This document shows positions 8,081 to 16,617 of a stretch of DNA of 64,000 nt, in pieces. The stretch spans positions 382,428 through 446,427 of the forward strand of contig DIVZ01000005.1 of NCBI GenBank assembly GCA_002423395.1. Reading direction: 5' to 3'. Source of the stretch: Eubacteriaceae bacterium UBA6119. Lineage in GTDB: Bacteria > Bacillota > Clostridia > Eubacteriales > UBA1433. The notes under the pieces were generated by a model. It was given only the letters and a program-made list of their open reading frames with translations, ran no database searches and had not been told where the DNA came from. Each line of letters starts with the position of its first letter. The first letter of the stretch is position 1. A program made the translations under genes and the position numbers.

Positions 8081-8845
8081 TTATTTAGCGGGCTGATAAT
8101 CCGATGATATGAAAACCTCAAAGGTTTTTAACATATTGTCAAAGCGCGCTCCGTGTCCCTCTTCAGCTTCCACAAAAAGTTTCTGATGAATTACAAAGCT
8201 TCCGCCGTCATTGTTTGATACTATAAAAATTTTCTCATAAACATCTCTTGAGGAGCTTCCTTTTATAAGAGTAATTTTTAAGCTTTTTATCGGATATGTC
8301 ACTTCGCCGTCATTTCGCACGGTTTTGTATTTACCTTGATTTTCAGACATATATTGAGTAAGCAATTCATCAGGCGTTTTAGAAAGAACCTGGAAAATTT
8401 CCATTTGTACAGAAGGGTAGGTATCGGGTATATTTTTTGCCTTTATAATATCTTTATCATCTGTTTTTTCGACGGTATAAAGCTCTGTGTCAATATAAAT
8501 TGCGTATCCTATTTTGTTAACAGTATTAATAAATAAATCAGCGTTAACAAAACCCCTTTGACCTTCTACTTCGTTTTCTATTTGTTTTTCCGGCGCAAAA
8601 TATTTTATTATGTTTTGCGCAAGAACTCTGCCTGTGGGGGTAACTGTAAAAAATATTATAAGCACCGCAACAAAAACAGCGGCTACTGTTAAAACTTTCT
8701 TTATTGGTCTGTTCTTTCTCATATCATAATATCCTTTCGCATTAATATCATTTATTAATTTATCGTAAACAATATCTTTTTGCATAGCGGAGTTATCTGT
8801 TCCGCGCAATAATGAGTCTTTTATTTTTACTTCAAAATTATCCAT
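8081..8845 (-). CDS. Membrane anti-sigma factor-like protein
   Basis: 254 aa. About 55 cytosolic residues are followed by one transmembrane helix (VLTVAAVFVAVLIIFFTV) and about 170 extracytoplasmic residues resembling the DUF4367/DUF4179-type sensor domains of Firmicute anti-sigma factors. It has no zinc-binding HxxxCxxC motif. Its ATG lies 2 nt after the stop of the sigma gene, so translation is coupled. It is inferred to hold the ECF sigma at the membrane until a surface signal arrives; the signal is unknown. Confidence 0.75.
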   Translation of the reverse strand: MDNFEVKIKDSLLRGTDNSAMQKDIVYDKLINDINAKGYYDMRKNRPIKKVLTVAAVFVAVLIIFFTVTPTGRVLAQNIIKYFAPEKQIENEVEGQRGFVNADLFINTVNKIGYAIYIDTELYTVEKTDDKDIIKAKNIPDTYPSVQMEIFQVLSKTPDELLTQYMSENQGKYKTVRNDGEVTYPIKSLKITLIKGSSSRDVYEKIFIVSNNDGGSFVIHQKLFVEAEEGHGARFDNMLKTFEVFISSDYQPAK

Positions 8846-8847
8846 TG

Positions 8848-9345
8848 TCAGTCATTCTCCCTTTGCAGAATTAATCTCAATTTTTCCTTGCCTCGTTTAA
8901 TGCGCGCTTTTACTGTTGTTAAATTTAACCTGAGTATTACGGCGATTTCCTTGTCGGAATAGCCCGATAAATATCGCAGTATTATTGGAATGCGCTGAGA
9001 TTTTTTTAGTTCGCCTATTGCCTCATAGAGATAATCGTACTCTGATTTAATGGGCTGAGCGAGTTCGCTTAAGTCCTCAATTGGAGAAGTCTCATATTTT
9101 CTGCCGTAAGCTCTTCTGCATTCGTTTATTAATATACGATAAAACCATGGCTCAAAGTTTTTAGTGTTATCAAATTTATGCATGTTAAGATAAACGCGCA
9201 GAAATGTCTCCTGAACCACATCGGCGGCAGCGGCGTCCGAACGCACAACAGCCGCGGCTACGCGCAAAGCGTTATTTGCATGTTTTTGATAATAAACTTC
9301 AAAACTGTCTTTATTAAGCTTCAAAGGTGTTTTTTGTTCAGCCAT
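8848..9345 (-). CDS. ECF-type RNA polymerase sigma factor
   Basis: 165 aa, the usual length for group 4 sigma-70 factors. Region 2 (about 15-85) contains DAAAADVVQETFLRVY and FEPWFYRILINECR, which contact the -10 element. Region 4 (about 108-162) contains LRYLSGYSDKEIAVILRL followed by TTVKARIKRGKEKL, the helix-turn-helix for the -35 element. An SD GGAGA lies 6 nt before the ATG. It is first in a two-gene operon with its anti-sigma factor. Confidence 0.93.
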   Translation of the reverse strand: MAEQKTPLKLNKDSFEVYYQKHANNALRVAAAVVRSDAAAADVVQETFLRVYLNMHKFDNTKNFEPWFYRILINECRRAYGRKYETSPIEDLSELAQPIKSEYDYLYEAIGELKKSQRIPIILRYLSGYSDKEIAVILRLNLTTVKARIKRGKEKLRLILQREND

Positions 9346-9373
9346 ATTTTCTCCGATTGTTTAGTATTCACTA

Positions 9374-9379
9374 ATTATA
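9374..9379 (-). promoter_or_regulatory. -10 element upstream of the sigma gene
   Basis: TATAAT on the minus strand about 30 nt before the sigma start. No good -35 TTGACA is seen at 17 nt. An ECF-type or otherwise activated promoter is possible. Confidence 0.35.
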
Positions 9380-9622
9380 CCTTTTAAATATATAAAAAGA
9401 GACAGCCGCTTATAAATTTTTTATAAATTGTATCTGTCAGCCACGCAAAGCTGAAGTTTAATTTACAGACTATATAACTGTTACTTTGATTGTTTCTTGT
9501 TTATAGTTCTACAGTATAAATAATATTTACTTTAATTTTTAATATTACCTTATATAGTGTATAATATTTTTTAATATACACACACGATTAAAACATTAAT
9601 AATTGTTTATTAAAGGAAGCGG

Positions 9623-10474
9623 ATGAATACTGAATATAAAAAACTAAAACGCAAAATGTATAAAATTATATTTGAATCTGATACGCCTAAGGGTAAAGCA
9701 TTTGATATTGCTTTACTGATAGCTATCTTGTTAAGCACATTTGTTGTGCTGCTGCAAAGCGTTGAAAGAATAAACATTGAATACGGAGCATTTTTTTCGG
9801 TATTGGAATGGTTTTTTCTTATCGTATTTACTGTGGAATACATTTTAAGGATTATATGCGTTGATAAGCCAGTACGCTATATTAAAAGTTTTTTCGGCAT
9901 TATTGACCTTTTGGCGATATTGCCAATGTTTATAGGTATGTTCATTACAGCCTCGCAAATTTTATTGATTGTACGCGTTTTACGTCTGTTCAGGCTTTTG
10001 CGAATTTTAAAAATGTCTCGTTTTCTTGCGGAATCAAACTTCCTATTAAAAGCGCTGAAATCAAGCATGCCCAAAATTATTCTTTTTATATCCACTATGG
10101 TGTTTGCTATTATTATCGCGGGTTCTATAATGTATGTAATTGAAGGACCGCAGCGAGGATACACAAGCATACCGCAGTCAATGTACTGGGCTGTAGTGAC
10201 GGTCACTACCGTAGGATACGGGGACATTTCGCCTCAGACTACATTAGGCAAACTTATCGCAAGCTTGCTGATGATTTCTTCCTACGGAATTTTAGCGGTG
10301 CCTACCGGAATTATTACTTACGAATTAGCCCAGACTCAAAGAAAAGCAACCTCAAATAAAGATAAAGCGCCATTACGAAGAAATGAAGAAAAGACTAAAA
10401 CATGCCCCGAGTGCCGGGCTGAAGGACTTAGTGAAAATGCAGTATATTGCAGCCAATGCGGAAAAAAAATATAA
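9623..10474 (+). CDS. Voltage-gated-type potassium channel with C-terminal zinc ribbon
   Basis: 283 aa. Six-helix ion-channel fold. The S4 voltage sensor is VRVLRLFRLLRIL (Arg118, 121, 124, 127 at every third position). The pore helix is followed by selectivity filter TVGYG at 196-200 and S6 (LIASLLMISSYGILAVPTGI). After S6 a short cytosolic linker leads to a zinc ribbon with CPEC (261/264) and CSQC (276/279). KvAP-like channels normally end after S6, so the ribbon is an add-on that may sense metal or bind a partner. An AAAGGA site lies 7 nt before the ATG. Monocistronic. Confidence 0.93.
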   Translation: MNTEYKKLKRKMYKIIFESDTPKGKAFDIALLIAILLSTFVVLLQSVERINIEYGAFFSVLEWFFLIVFTVEYILRIICVDKPVRYIKSFFGIIDLLAILPMFIGMFITASQILLIVRVLRLFRLLRILKMSRFLAESNFLLKALKSSMPKIILFISTMVFAIIIAGSIMYVIEGPQRGYTSIPQSMYWAVVTVTTVGYGDISPQTTLGKLIASLLMISSYGILAVPTGIITYELAQTQRKATSNKDKAPLRRNEEKTKTCPECRAEGLSENAVYCSQCGKKI

Positions 10475-10651
10475 ACAGTTGAATTTACATTTAATTTAGT
10501 AAATATGAAAGAGAAATTAAATATTTACAAGTCTTATTGAAAATTATATAATTATATAAATAAACTAATAAAATTTTATCAAAATTTAGCGTTAACTCTT
10601 TTGTTAAGTAAAAATATAAAAATTATTTTGTGGTGACAAGGAGTTGAGAAT

Positions 10652-11941
10652 ATTAACACATTTATTAATTCGCATCAAATAATATCGTGGATCATTTTAA
10701 TTTTCATTTTATTTTCGATCGTATCAGCAAAATTCAGATATGATTTGGCGGCTTTTAGCGGCTTGCTCCTTCTTGGACTATTAGGAGTTGCTAAGCCGTC
10801 TTTTATTTTTTCGGGATTCGCATCGCCCGCATTGTATACCGTTATTACAGTCCTTGTAATGAGCGAGGGCATTGTAAGATCCGGAGTTTTAACCGGTCTT
10901 GGAAAAAGCATAGCGAAAAAAATAAAAAAGCCCAAAAAACAAATGCTGGCGATTTCTGTCACAACGTGGGTATTATCAACGTTTATGAATAATGTCGGGG
11001 CAGTGGGATTAATGCTGCCTACCACAAAAAGAATGGCGCGACGCGCAGGGTTAGATGCGGCAAAATTCGGTATGCCGCTTGTATATGCTTCAATATTAGG
11101 AGGCTCGGTGACGTTGATTGGAACCGCCTCCAACCTTATTGTATCGGCTTATAGATACCAGGTCTTTGGCAAAGCTTTTAAAATGTTTGATTTTGCAGCA
11201 CATGGACTTGCTATGTCTATAACGGGGTTGTTTGTTATTGTTTTTTATCACATTTTGGGGCGGGATATGATAATTTCAGATAAAAAGCAATATGATGAAG
11301 ATACTCACGGCAGGAACACTATTGCGCTTGAGCCTGCCGCTGAGAGAAACCTCAAAAACACGCTTATGGTGCTGTTTACGCTGATACCGGCAATAGTGGT
11401 TACCGCAGCAGGATTGGTGCATCCTGCAATAGCATTTGGTCTTGTTGTGATGTTATGGCTTATTTTAAAAATTTTTACTTATAATGACGCCTTAGGGGCG
11501 GTAAATGTGCCTATTTTTATATTTTTAGGAAGCATGTTAAGCATATCCGCTATTTTAAATGAAACGGGAGCTCTCAAAAATGCCGTTGATTTTATTTTGC
11601 CTCATATTCTTACTATGCCGCCTTTTTTATTAGTATTCAGCATAATAGCCATTACGGCAATTGTTGCCAATATTCTTGACAATTCAGTATCTGCGGTGCT
11701 TTTGGCGCCTGCAGTAATAATACTTTTTCAATCAGGAGAGATTAATATAAGCTCTGACGCTCTTTTAATGGCTGTTAGCGCGGGAGCCGGGTTAGGAATT
11801 GTGCTTCCTACTCATCAAGCTACCATTGTGGCAATGAACAGCCTGGGATTTGACAGAAAGAAATTCATAAAAATTGGAGCTCTGACTGCGTTGCCGGCAA
11901 GTTTAATGGCCGCGTTTATTATTGTTTTAATTTGGATTTAA
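10652..11941 (+). CDS. SLC13/ArsB-type anion permease with probable AUU start
   Basis: About 429 aa, 10-12 membrane helices, ion-transporter superfamily (CitMHS/SLC13/ArsB). Two related halves each carry an asparagine-rich pore motif: STFMNNVGAVGLMLP and ANILDNSVSAVLLAP. No ATG, GTG or TTG lies in frame between the upstream stop (10634) and TTG 10745, which falls inside helix 1. A perfect AAGGAG at 10639-10643/44 is followed 8 nt later by ATT 10652, which gives a complete first helix (IISWIILIFILFSIV). I therefore place the start at an AUU codon. It is co-directional with, and 25 nt from, the CstB-like gene, so an anion such as sulfite, sulfate or thiosulfate is the likely cargo. Confidence 0.8.
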   Translation: MNTFINSHQIISWIILIFILFSIVSAKFRYDLAAFSGLLLLGLLGVAKPSFIFSGFASPALYTVITVLVMSEGIVRSGVLTGLGKSIAKKIKKPKKQMLAISVTTWVLSTFMNNVGAVGLMLPTTKRMARRAGLDAAKFGMPLVYASILGGSVTLIGTASNLIVSAYRYQVFGKAFKMFDFAAHGLAMSITGLFVIVFYHILGRDMIISDKKQYDEDTHGRNTIALEPAAERNLKNTLMVLFTLIPAIVVTAAGLVHPAIAFGLVVMLWLILKIFTYNDALGAVNVPIFIFLGSMLSISAILNETGALKNAVDFILPHILTMPPFLLVFSIIAITAIVANILDNSVSAVLLAPAVIILFQSGEINISSDALLMAVSAGAGLGIVLPTHQATIVAMNSLGFDRKKFIKIGALTALPASLMAAFIIVLIWI

Positions 11942-11966
11942 ATATATATACAAGGAGTGTAAGATT

Positions 11967-13346
11967 ATGGAATTCAAACAGATTTATACACCGGGACTGG
12001 CTCATTTATCATACGTTATAGGAGGAAGAAATGTTTGTTTGGTTGTTGACCCCGCAAGGGAAGTTGACCAATATATTGAAATAGCAGCCTCATTCAAATT
12101 GCCCATTGCGGGCATTATTGAAACTCATCTGCATGCTGATTTTGTATCAGGGCATATTGAGCTGGCTCAAAAAACGAAAGCCCCGATATACATAACCAAA
12201 AAAGCCAACGCGGATTTTGAACATTACGGATTGGAAGACGGGGAAGAAATTATAATTGATACTCTTAAAATAAAGATGATTGACACCCCCGGTCACACGC
12301 CGGACTGCTCTGTATTTATTGTATCGGATTTGGAACGGGGAAGTGAAGCTGCACTTGCGTTTACAGGAGATACTCTATTAGTGGGAGACGCCGGCAGGCC
12401 GGATCTGTTTCCTGATATTAAAGAACAGCTTGCGTCAAACCTTTTTGACAGCCTTAGGAAAATAGAGAAAACAGGTGATCATGTGGAAGTATACCCTGCC
12501 CACGGCGCAGGCTCGTTATGCGGAAAAGCGCTCTCGTCAAAACTTCTTTCTACAATAGGCACGGAAAGAATGTATAATTCGGCATTTACAATATCTTCAA
12601 AAGAAGAATTTCTATTAAATTTTTTACAAGACATGCCTGAGGCTCCCGACCATTTTTCAAGATGTTCAGAGATAAACAGAAAAGGTCCCGCTATTACGGC
12701 AAACTTAAATAAACCTTTAGCATTATCGCCGCATGAGTTTTACAAACACGCACAGTCAGGTATGCCTGTAGTGGATACCCGGGATCAGCTCGCTTTCGCA
12801 TCTGCTCATATTCCGGGAGCATACGGACTTAGCATCAAAGGAAATTTCGCTACATTTTCCGGATGGGTTTTGCCGCCCGACAAACCGCTGCTTATAGTTG
12901 CCGACAATGATAAAGATTTGGCTGAAGCTGTTAAAATGCTGTACAGAGTAGGGCTTGACAATATATTCGGTTACTTGAAAGGGGGCATGTCTGAGTATGC
13001 TCAGAGCGGACTGATAACATCGCGTATGGAAAGCATATCCGTAGAAGAGCTAAAAGAACGCATGGTTAAGGACGAGCTGATTTTGGTGGATACAAGACTT
13101 AAAAGCGAATACGATACCGAGCATATAAAAGGCTCTATGCACGCGCCAGCGCCTGATGTGCGCAAACGCTATCGCGAATGGATAGGAGACAAAACTGTCG
13201 CATTCATATGCAATACCGGAAACCGCTCATTGCTGGCGGCGAGTTTGATGCTCAATTTAAGCGGCATGAAAAACATTATAAATGTAATAGGAGGCACGAC
13301 AGCCTGGGTAAAGGCAGGATACCCCATAATTAAAGGAGGAGAATAA
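11967..13346 (+). CDS. CstB-like persulfide dioxygenase-rhodanese
   Basis: 459 aa. The N-terminal metallo-beta-lactamase domain of the ETHE1 type (about 1-235) carries ETHLHADFVSGH (His54, His56, Asp58), DTPGHTPD and FTGDTLLVGDAGRPDLF. A central rhodanese fold without catalytic Cys (about 255-350) and a C-terminal rhodanese with Cys415 in CNTGNRS follow. This MBL-pseudorhodanese-rhodanese order matches Staphylococcus CstB, which oxidises persulfide and forms thiosulfate. The oxygen requirement is notable if the host is an anaerobe. SD AAGGAG lies 8 nt before ATG; one nt separates its stop from the next gene. Confidence 0.9.
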   Translation: MEFKQIYTPGLAHLSYVIGGRNVCLVVDPAREVDQYIEIAASFKLPIAGIIETHLHADFVSGHIELAQKTKAPIYITKKANADFEHYGLEDGEEIIIDTLKIKMIDTPGHTPDCSVFIVSDLERGSEAALAFTGDTLLVGDAGRPDLFPDIKEQLASNLFDSLRKIEKTGDHVEVYPAHGAGSLCGKALSSKLLSTIGTERMYNSAFTISSKEEFLLNFLQDMPEAPDHFSRCSEINRKGPAITANLNKPLALSPHEFYKHAQSGMPVVDTRDQLAFASAHIPGAYGLSIKGNFATFSGWVLPPDKPLLIVADNDKDLAEAVKMLYRVGLDNIFGYLKGGMSEYAQSGLITSRMESISVEELKERMVKDELILVDTRLKSEYDTEHIKGSMHAPAPDVRKRYREWIGDKTVAFICNTGNRSLLAASLMLNLSGMKNIINVIGGTTAWVKAGYPIIKGGE

Positions 13347-13347
13347 A

Positions 13348-13872
13348 ATGAAAATTTTGCAACTCATATTTGTAGAACCTTGGCCGTGGTGGATTGGCGG
13401 CATAATAATAGGGCTTTTGGTGCCGGCTATGTATTATTTTCTAAACACTGCGTTGGGAGTATCAACCGGTTATGGAAATATCGCGAAACTGATATTTCCG
13501 AAAACTAAGCTTAAGTGGCTTAATTCCGATAAATTTAAAGACATTTTCAACTGGAGATTTTTCTTTATATTGGGAATAATAATCGGAGGTTTCATTTCAG
13601 CGCGATTATCGGGCGGCAGATTATTAATAATTGATATGGGGATATTCACGCAAAGTTTGAACTGGCCGTATATAGCTTATATGGGATGGTTTTTGCTGGG
13701 GGGCATATTGCTCGGCTTAGGCTCGCGCATAGCGGGAGGCTGCACTTCGGGGCACAGCATACACGGCATAGCCAATTTGCATCCTTCAAGCATGCTTTCT
13801 ACTTTTTTCTTCCTATTGCTCGGTGCGATAACAGTCAATTTGATACGAATATTTATTTTGGGAGGTGTATGA
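13348..13872 (+). CDS. YeeE/YedE-type sulfur transporter, first half
   Basis: 174 aa, about five membrane helices. It carries the family signature RIAGGCTSGHSIHG with Cys132. The family (PF04143, TsuA type) moves thiosulfate or related sulfur through a line of cysteines. Full-length TsuA proteins are about 350 aa; here the two halves are separate genes as in PmpA/PmpB-type systems. GGAGGAG precedes the ATG, which is 1 nt after the CstB-like stop. Integral membrane protein. Confidence 0.88.
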   Translation: MKILQLIFVEPWPWWIGGIIIGLLVPAMYYFLNTALGVSTGYGNIAKLIFPKTKLKWLNSDKFKDIFNWRFFFILGIIIGGFISARLSGGRLLIIDMGIFTQSLNWPYIAYMGWFLLGGILLGLGSRIAGGCTSGHSIHGIANLHPSSMLSTFFFLLLGAITVNLIRIFILGGV

Positions 13873-13873
13873 A

Positions 13874-14299
13874 ATGAAGAAAAAAATAGCATTTCTTTGT
13901 TTCGGTATAATTTTCGGATTTACGCTGAGCAGAGTGGGTGCGTCCGAATATGACCTTATTTACACCATGTTTACGGCAGAGAATTTAAAACTGGCTCTCG
14001 TTATACTCACAGCGATTATAATTGGAGCTGTTGGAATGAGACTACTTATTTTAAACGGCGGCAAAGACTATAAGGGAAAGAGTTTGGAGATAAAAAAGAA
14101 ACCGCTTAATAAGTATAATGTTTACGGGGGCATAATATTCGGAATAGGATGGGCAATATCCGGTGCGTGTCCTGGCACTGTTTTAGCGCAAGTGGGAGAA
14201 GGCAAGCTTCTGGGTCTATTTACAATGGCAGGATTGGCGCTGGGTACATATATATATGCGCTGATTGCTGAAAAAAACCATAATATTGTGTCAGATTAA
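13874..14299 (+). CDS. YeeE/YedE-type sulfur transporter, second half
   Basis: 141 aa, about four membrane helices, with the partner signature SGACPGT (Cys99). Start chosen at ATG 13874: GGAGG at 13861-13865 lies 8 nt upstream and the previous stop ends 1 nt before. A GTG at 13865 would overlap the SD. It should pair with the preceding half to form one pore for thiosulfate or sulfane sulfur. Confidence 0.88.
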   Translation: MKKKIAFLCFGIIFGFTLSRVGASEYDLIYTMFTAENLKLALVILTAIIIGAVGMRLLILNGGKDYKGKSLEIKKKPLNKYNVYGGIIFGIGWAISGACPGTVLAQVGEGKLLGLFTMAGLALGTYIYALIAEKNHNIVSD

Positions 14300-14352
14300 T
14301 ATTTAATAGCATATAAGGTTAAATTTCCAAATCTTTAATGTTATTAAGTAAA

Positions 14353-14390
14353 GAGATTATTAAACCATGCTAATTCGGTTTAATAATCTC
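14353..14390 (+). terminator. 14-bp hairpin after the sulfur operon
   Basis: Perfect stem GAGATTATTAAACC (14353-14366) with its complement 14377-14390, 10-nt loop. No T run follows, so it may be an RNA-stabilising 3' end, an attenuator or an operator for the permease rather than a classical terminator. Confidence 0.5.
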
Positions 14391-14437
14391 AACTTCTATG
14401 TAAAGTGTTTATATATGTATAATAGGAGGAAATAAAA

Positions 14438-14482
14438 ATGAATAGAATTGCAATAGTTTGGGTTTATTTAAAAACCCAATAG
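14438..14482 (+). CDS. 14-codon leader ORF before the permease
   Basis: AGGAGG at 14425-14430 lies 7 nt before ATG 14438 and is the strongest ribosome site here. The frame MNRIAIVWVYLKTQ ends at TAG 14480-14482. The stop overlaps the AGGAAG site of the permease. The 3' half of the ORF is an 8-bp hairpin (TTGGGTTT with AAACCCAA, 14458-14479). It is either a coupling/attenuation leader or the original permease N terminus put out of frame by an indel. Confidence 0.45.
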   Translation: MNRIAIVWVYLKTQ

Positions 14483-14496
14483 GAAGTGTTATTAAT

Positions 14497-15387
14497 ATGT
14501 TAAACATTAGTATCGCACTAAAATACTTTTTATTTATGATGATAGAATTAACATTGCTCTTTTTATTGATTGGAGCAATTATTTCGTATATCCTAATGCA
14601 TATGCCTCATAATAAAATTCATAACTGGATGGCAAACAAAGGATTCGGGGGGTATATTATAGGGGCATTAGCAGGGGCTATCGCCCCGCTCTGGTCTTAT
14701 ACAACTATTCCGCTTACACTTGCTTTTATTGAGGCCGGAGTGCCTATCGGAGCAGTTATAACATTTACAGTTGCTGCTCCATTGATAAATCCGATTATCA
14801 TGGCTAAAATTGCGTCGTTAATGGGGGGCGCTGTCGCTCAATGGTATTTTGTTATTATTATTGTTTTATCTATTTTGTCGGGAGTGATTGTAGAGAAAAA
14901 AGGCGGAGAGAAATACATTAAATCTTACTATGCAGGATTTGAGGCAGAACGGACAACGACAGAAATTCCTAAAACTATTATTGAAAAAGTTAAAAAAAGC
15001 TGTTATAAATCCTGGCAGGATTATAAACACGTATTTCTATTTTTGGTGATAGGTTCTGCAATAGGAGCGGCAATTAACACTTTTATGCCCGAATATATTT
15101 TATCGAGAATATCGGATAAAAATAATTTGGCAGCCATACCCGTTGCCGCTGTTGCAGGCGCTCCATATTTTCTGCGAGCCGAAGTTGCGATTCCTATTGG
15201 AAGCTCCTTAATAAACAAAGGAATGAGCGCAGGAGTAGTCATAGCAATGATAATAAGCGGAGCGGGGATAGACATTCCGGCGGTCAGCTTGCTTGCCGGT
15301 ATTTTTAAGAAAAAATTAGTTGCAGCGTATTGCTTCATAATAATCTTTATTGCTATCTCTGTTGGTTTTATAATTGAGATTGTTTAA
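14497..15387 (+). CDS. DUF318/ArsP-like permease lacking the Cys motif
   Basis: About 296 aa from ATG 14497, which has AGGAAG 10 nt upstream; the open frame extends back to TTG 14458. Two-repeat permease of the PF03773 family with about 8 helices. Repeat 1 has APLWSYTTIPLTLAFIEAG and repeat 2 GAPYFLRAEVAIPIGSSLINKG. The family hallmark PxCSCGxxP is replaced by PLWSYTTIP, so the thiol-mediated transport of arsenic or organomercury members is unlikely. It follows the sulfur genes, so sulfite, thiosulfate or another small anion is possible. Residues coded by 14458-14496 (LFKNPIGSVIN) resemble the usual N-terminal extension, hinting at a displaced start. Confidence 0.75.
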   Translation: MLNISIALKYFLFMMIELTLLFLLIGAIISYILMHMPHNKIHNWMANKGFGGYIIGALAGAIAPLWSYTTIPLTLAFIEAGVPIGAVITFTVAAPLINPIIMAKIASLMGGAVAQWYFVIIIVLSILSGVIVEKKGGEKYIKSYYAGFEAERTTTEIPKTIIEKVKKSCYKSWQDYKHVFLFLVIGSAIGAAINTFMPEYILSRISDKNNLAAIPVAAVAGAPYFLRAEVAIPIGSSLINKGMSAGVVIAMIISGAGIDIPAVSLLAGIFKKKLVAAYCFIIIFIAISVGFIIEIV

Positions 15388-15646
15388 CTGGCTGATATTA
15401 GTTAATACTAAATTTTAATTGCTTCAATATTTAACATTTATAATAGCATTTCTTTGTTTTGAAATTTATTTCGTGCCTTAGTATGTTTTAAATCTTTGAT
15501 TTCAGTTTGTATATATATTTTGTATAATAAAAATGTAATATCTTACTTTAAGAATTTAAGATAATTATATTTTAATAAAATATTTATATTTATTGGTGCG
15601 GATATAGTAAAATTGAAGTTAGAGGATATACTTTTATTTATGGATA

Positions 15647-16558
15647 ATGGTGCAAACAATGAATACACAAAAACGACTGATAAAAGCATATGAAAATGCA
15701 AGAGTTGAATATTTTGATGAAAATGACAAATATGTATTTTTCAGCGACTGCCACAGAGGCAACGGCAGCCATCAGGATGAATTTGTAAAAAATCGCATTG
15801 TATACATGTACGCTCTGGATTATTACTACAAAGAAGGATATACGCTTGTTGAGGTGGGAGACGGTGACGAATTATGGGAATATCCGAAATTCAGGATTAT
15901 AAAAAAAGCTCATTACAGAGTTTTTCAATCCATGAAACGTTTTTTTAATGAAGGCAGATTTATACTGCTTTACGGTAACCACAATATTTATCTGAAAAAT
16001 CCTGAGTATGTAGAAAATAATTATTATATGTATTATGACGAATACAGGAAAAAGGAAAACGTTTTTTTTGAAGGTTTGAAACCGTGTGAAGCTCTGGTTT
16101 TAAAAAATAAGCAGACAGGTCAGGAAATATTCGTTGTCCATGGACATCAGGGAGATTTTGCGAACGATCAGTTTCGGCATTTTACTATGCTGACCGTGAA
16201 ACATTTTTGGAAGTATTTACATGCTTTCGGAATAAAAAATCCCGCAAGTCCCGTAAAGAACGAACACAAAAGGCATAAGATTGAAAAAAGATTTAATAAA
16301 TGGATTGAAAAGAATGAAACTATGGTAATTTGTGGTCATACGCACCGATATAAGTATCCAAGAGAAGGTGAGTTGCCGTATTTTAATACAGGATGCTGCA
16401 TTTATCCGACTACTATTACAGGAATAGAAATTGCAGGAGGAACGGTACAGCTCGTGAGGTGGCGTACGCATTATAATGAAGACGGCTTGCTTCAAATTAA
16501 AAAAGAGGTCTTAAGAGGACCGGGGAATTTGGAGAAGTTTGATATACGAACCATATAA
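15647..16558 (+). CDS. Metallophosphoesterase family protein
   Basis: About 303 aa, cytosolic, calcineurin-like fold. All five family motifs are visible: FSDCHRGNG, VEVGDGDELWE, LLYGNHN, VVHGHQGD and ICGHTHR, giving a dinuclear metal site. The DCH...GD...GNHN pattern is seen in UDP-2,3-diacylglucosamine-hydrolase-like and other uncharacterised Clostridial phosphoesterases; the substrate is unknown. The start is uncertain: AGAGGA lies 20 nt before ATG 15647, and ATG 15659 with GGTG 6 nt upstream is equally possible. The 259-bp gap before it shows only AT-rich DNA. Confidence 0.85.
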   Translation: MVQTMNTQKRLIKAYENARVEYFDENDKYVFFSDCHRGNGSHQDEFVKNRIVYMYALDYYYKEGYTLVEVGDGDELWEYPKFRIIKKAHYRVFQSMKRFFNEGRFILLYGNHNIYLKNPEYVENNYYMYYDEYRKKENVFFEGLKPCEALVLKNKQTGQEIFVVHGHQGDFANDQFRHFTMLTVKHFWKYLHAFGIKNPASPVKNEHKRHKIEKRFNKWIEKNETMVICGHTHRYKYPREGELPYFNTGCCIYPTTITGIEIAGGTVQLVRWRTHYNEDGLLQIKKEVLRGPGNLEKFDIRTI

Positions 16559-16563
16559 TAAAT

Positions 16564-16586
16564 AAACCGCGCTGACGCGCGGTTTT
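16564..16586. terminator. Terminator between convergent genes
   Basis: AAACCGCGC (16564-16572) pairs with GCGCGGTTT (16577-16585), loop TGAC. It serves the phosphoesterase gene and the minus-strand hydro-lyase. Confidence 0.85.
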
Positions 16587-16617
16587 ATAATGCTTATATT
16601 ACTTTAGTTATATCATT

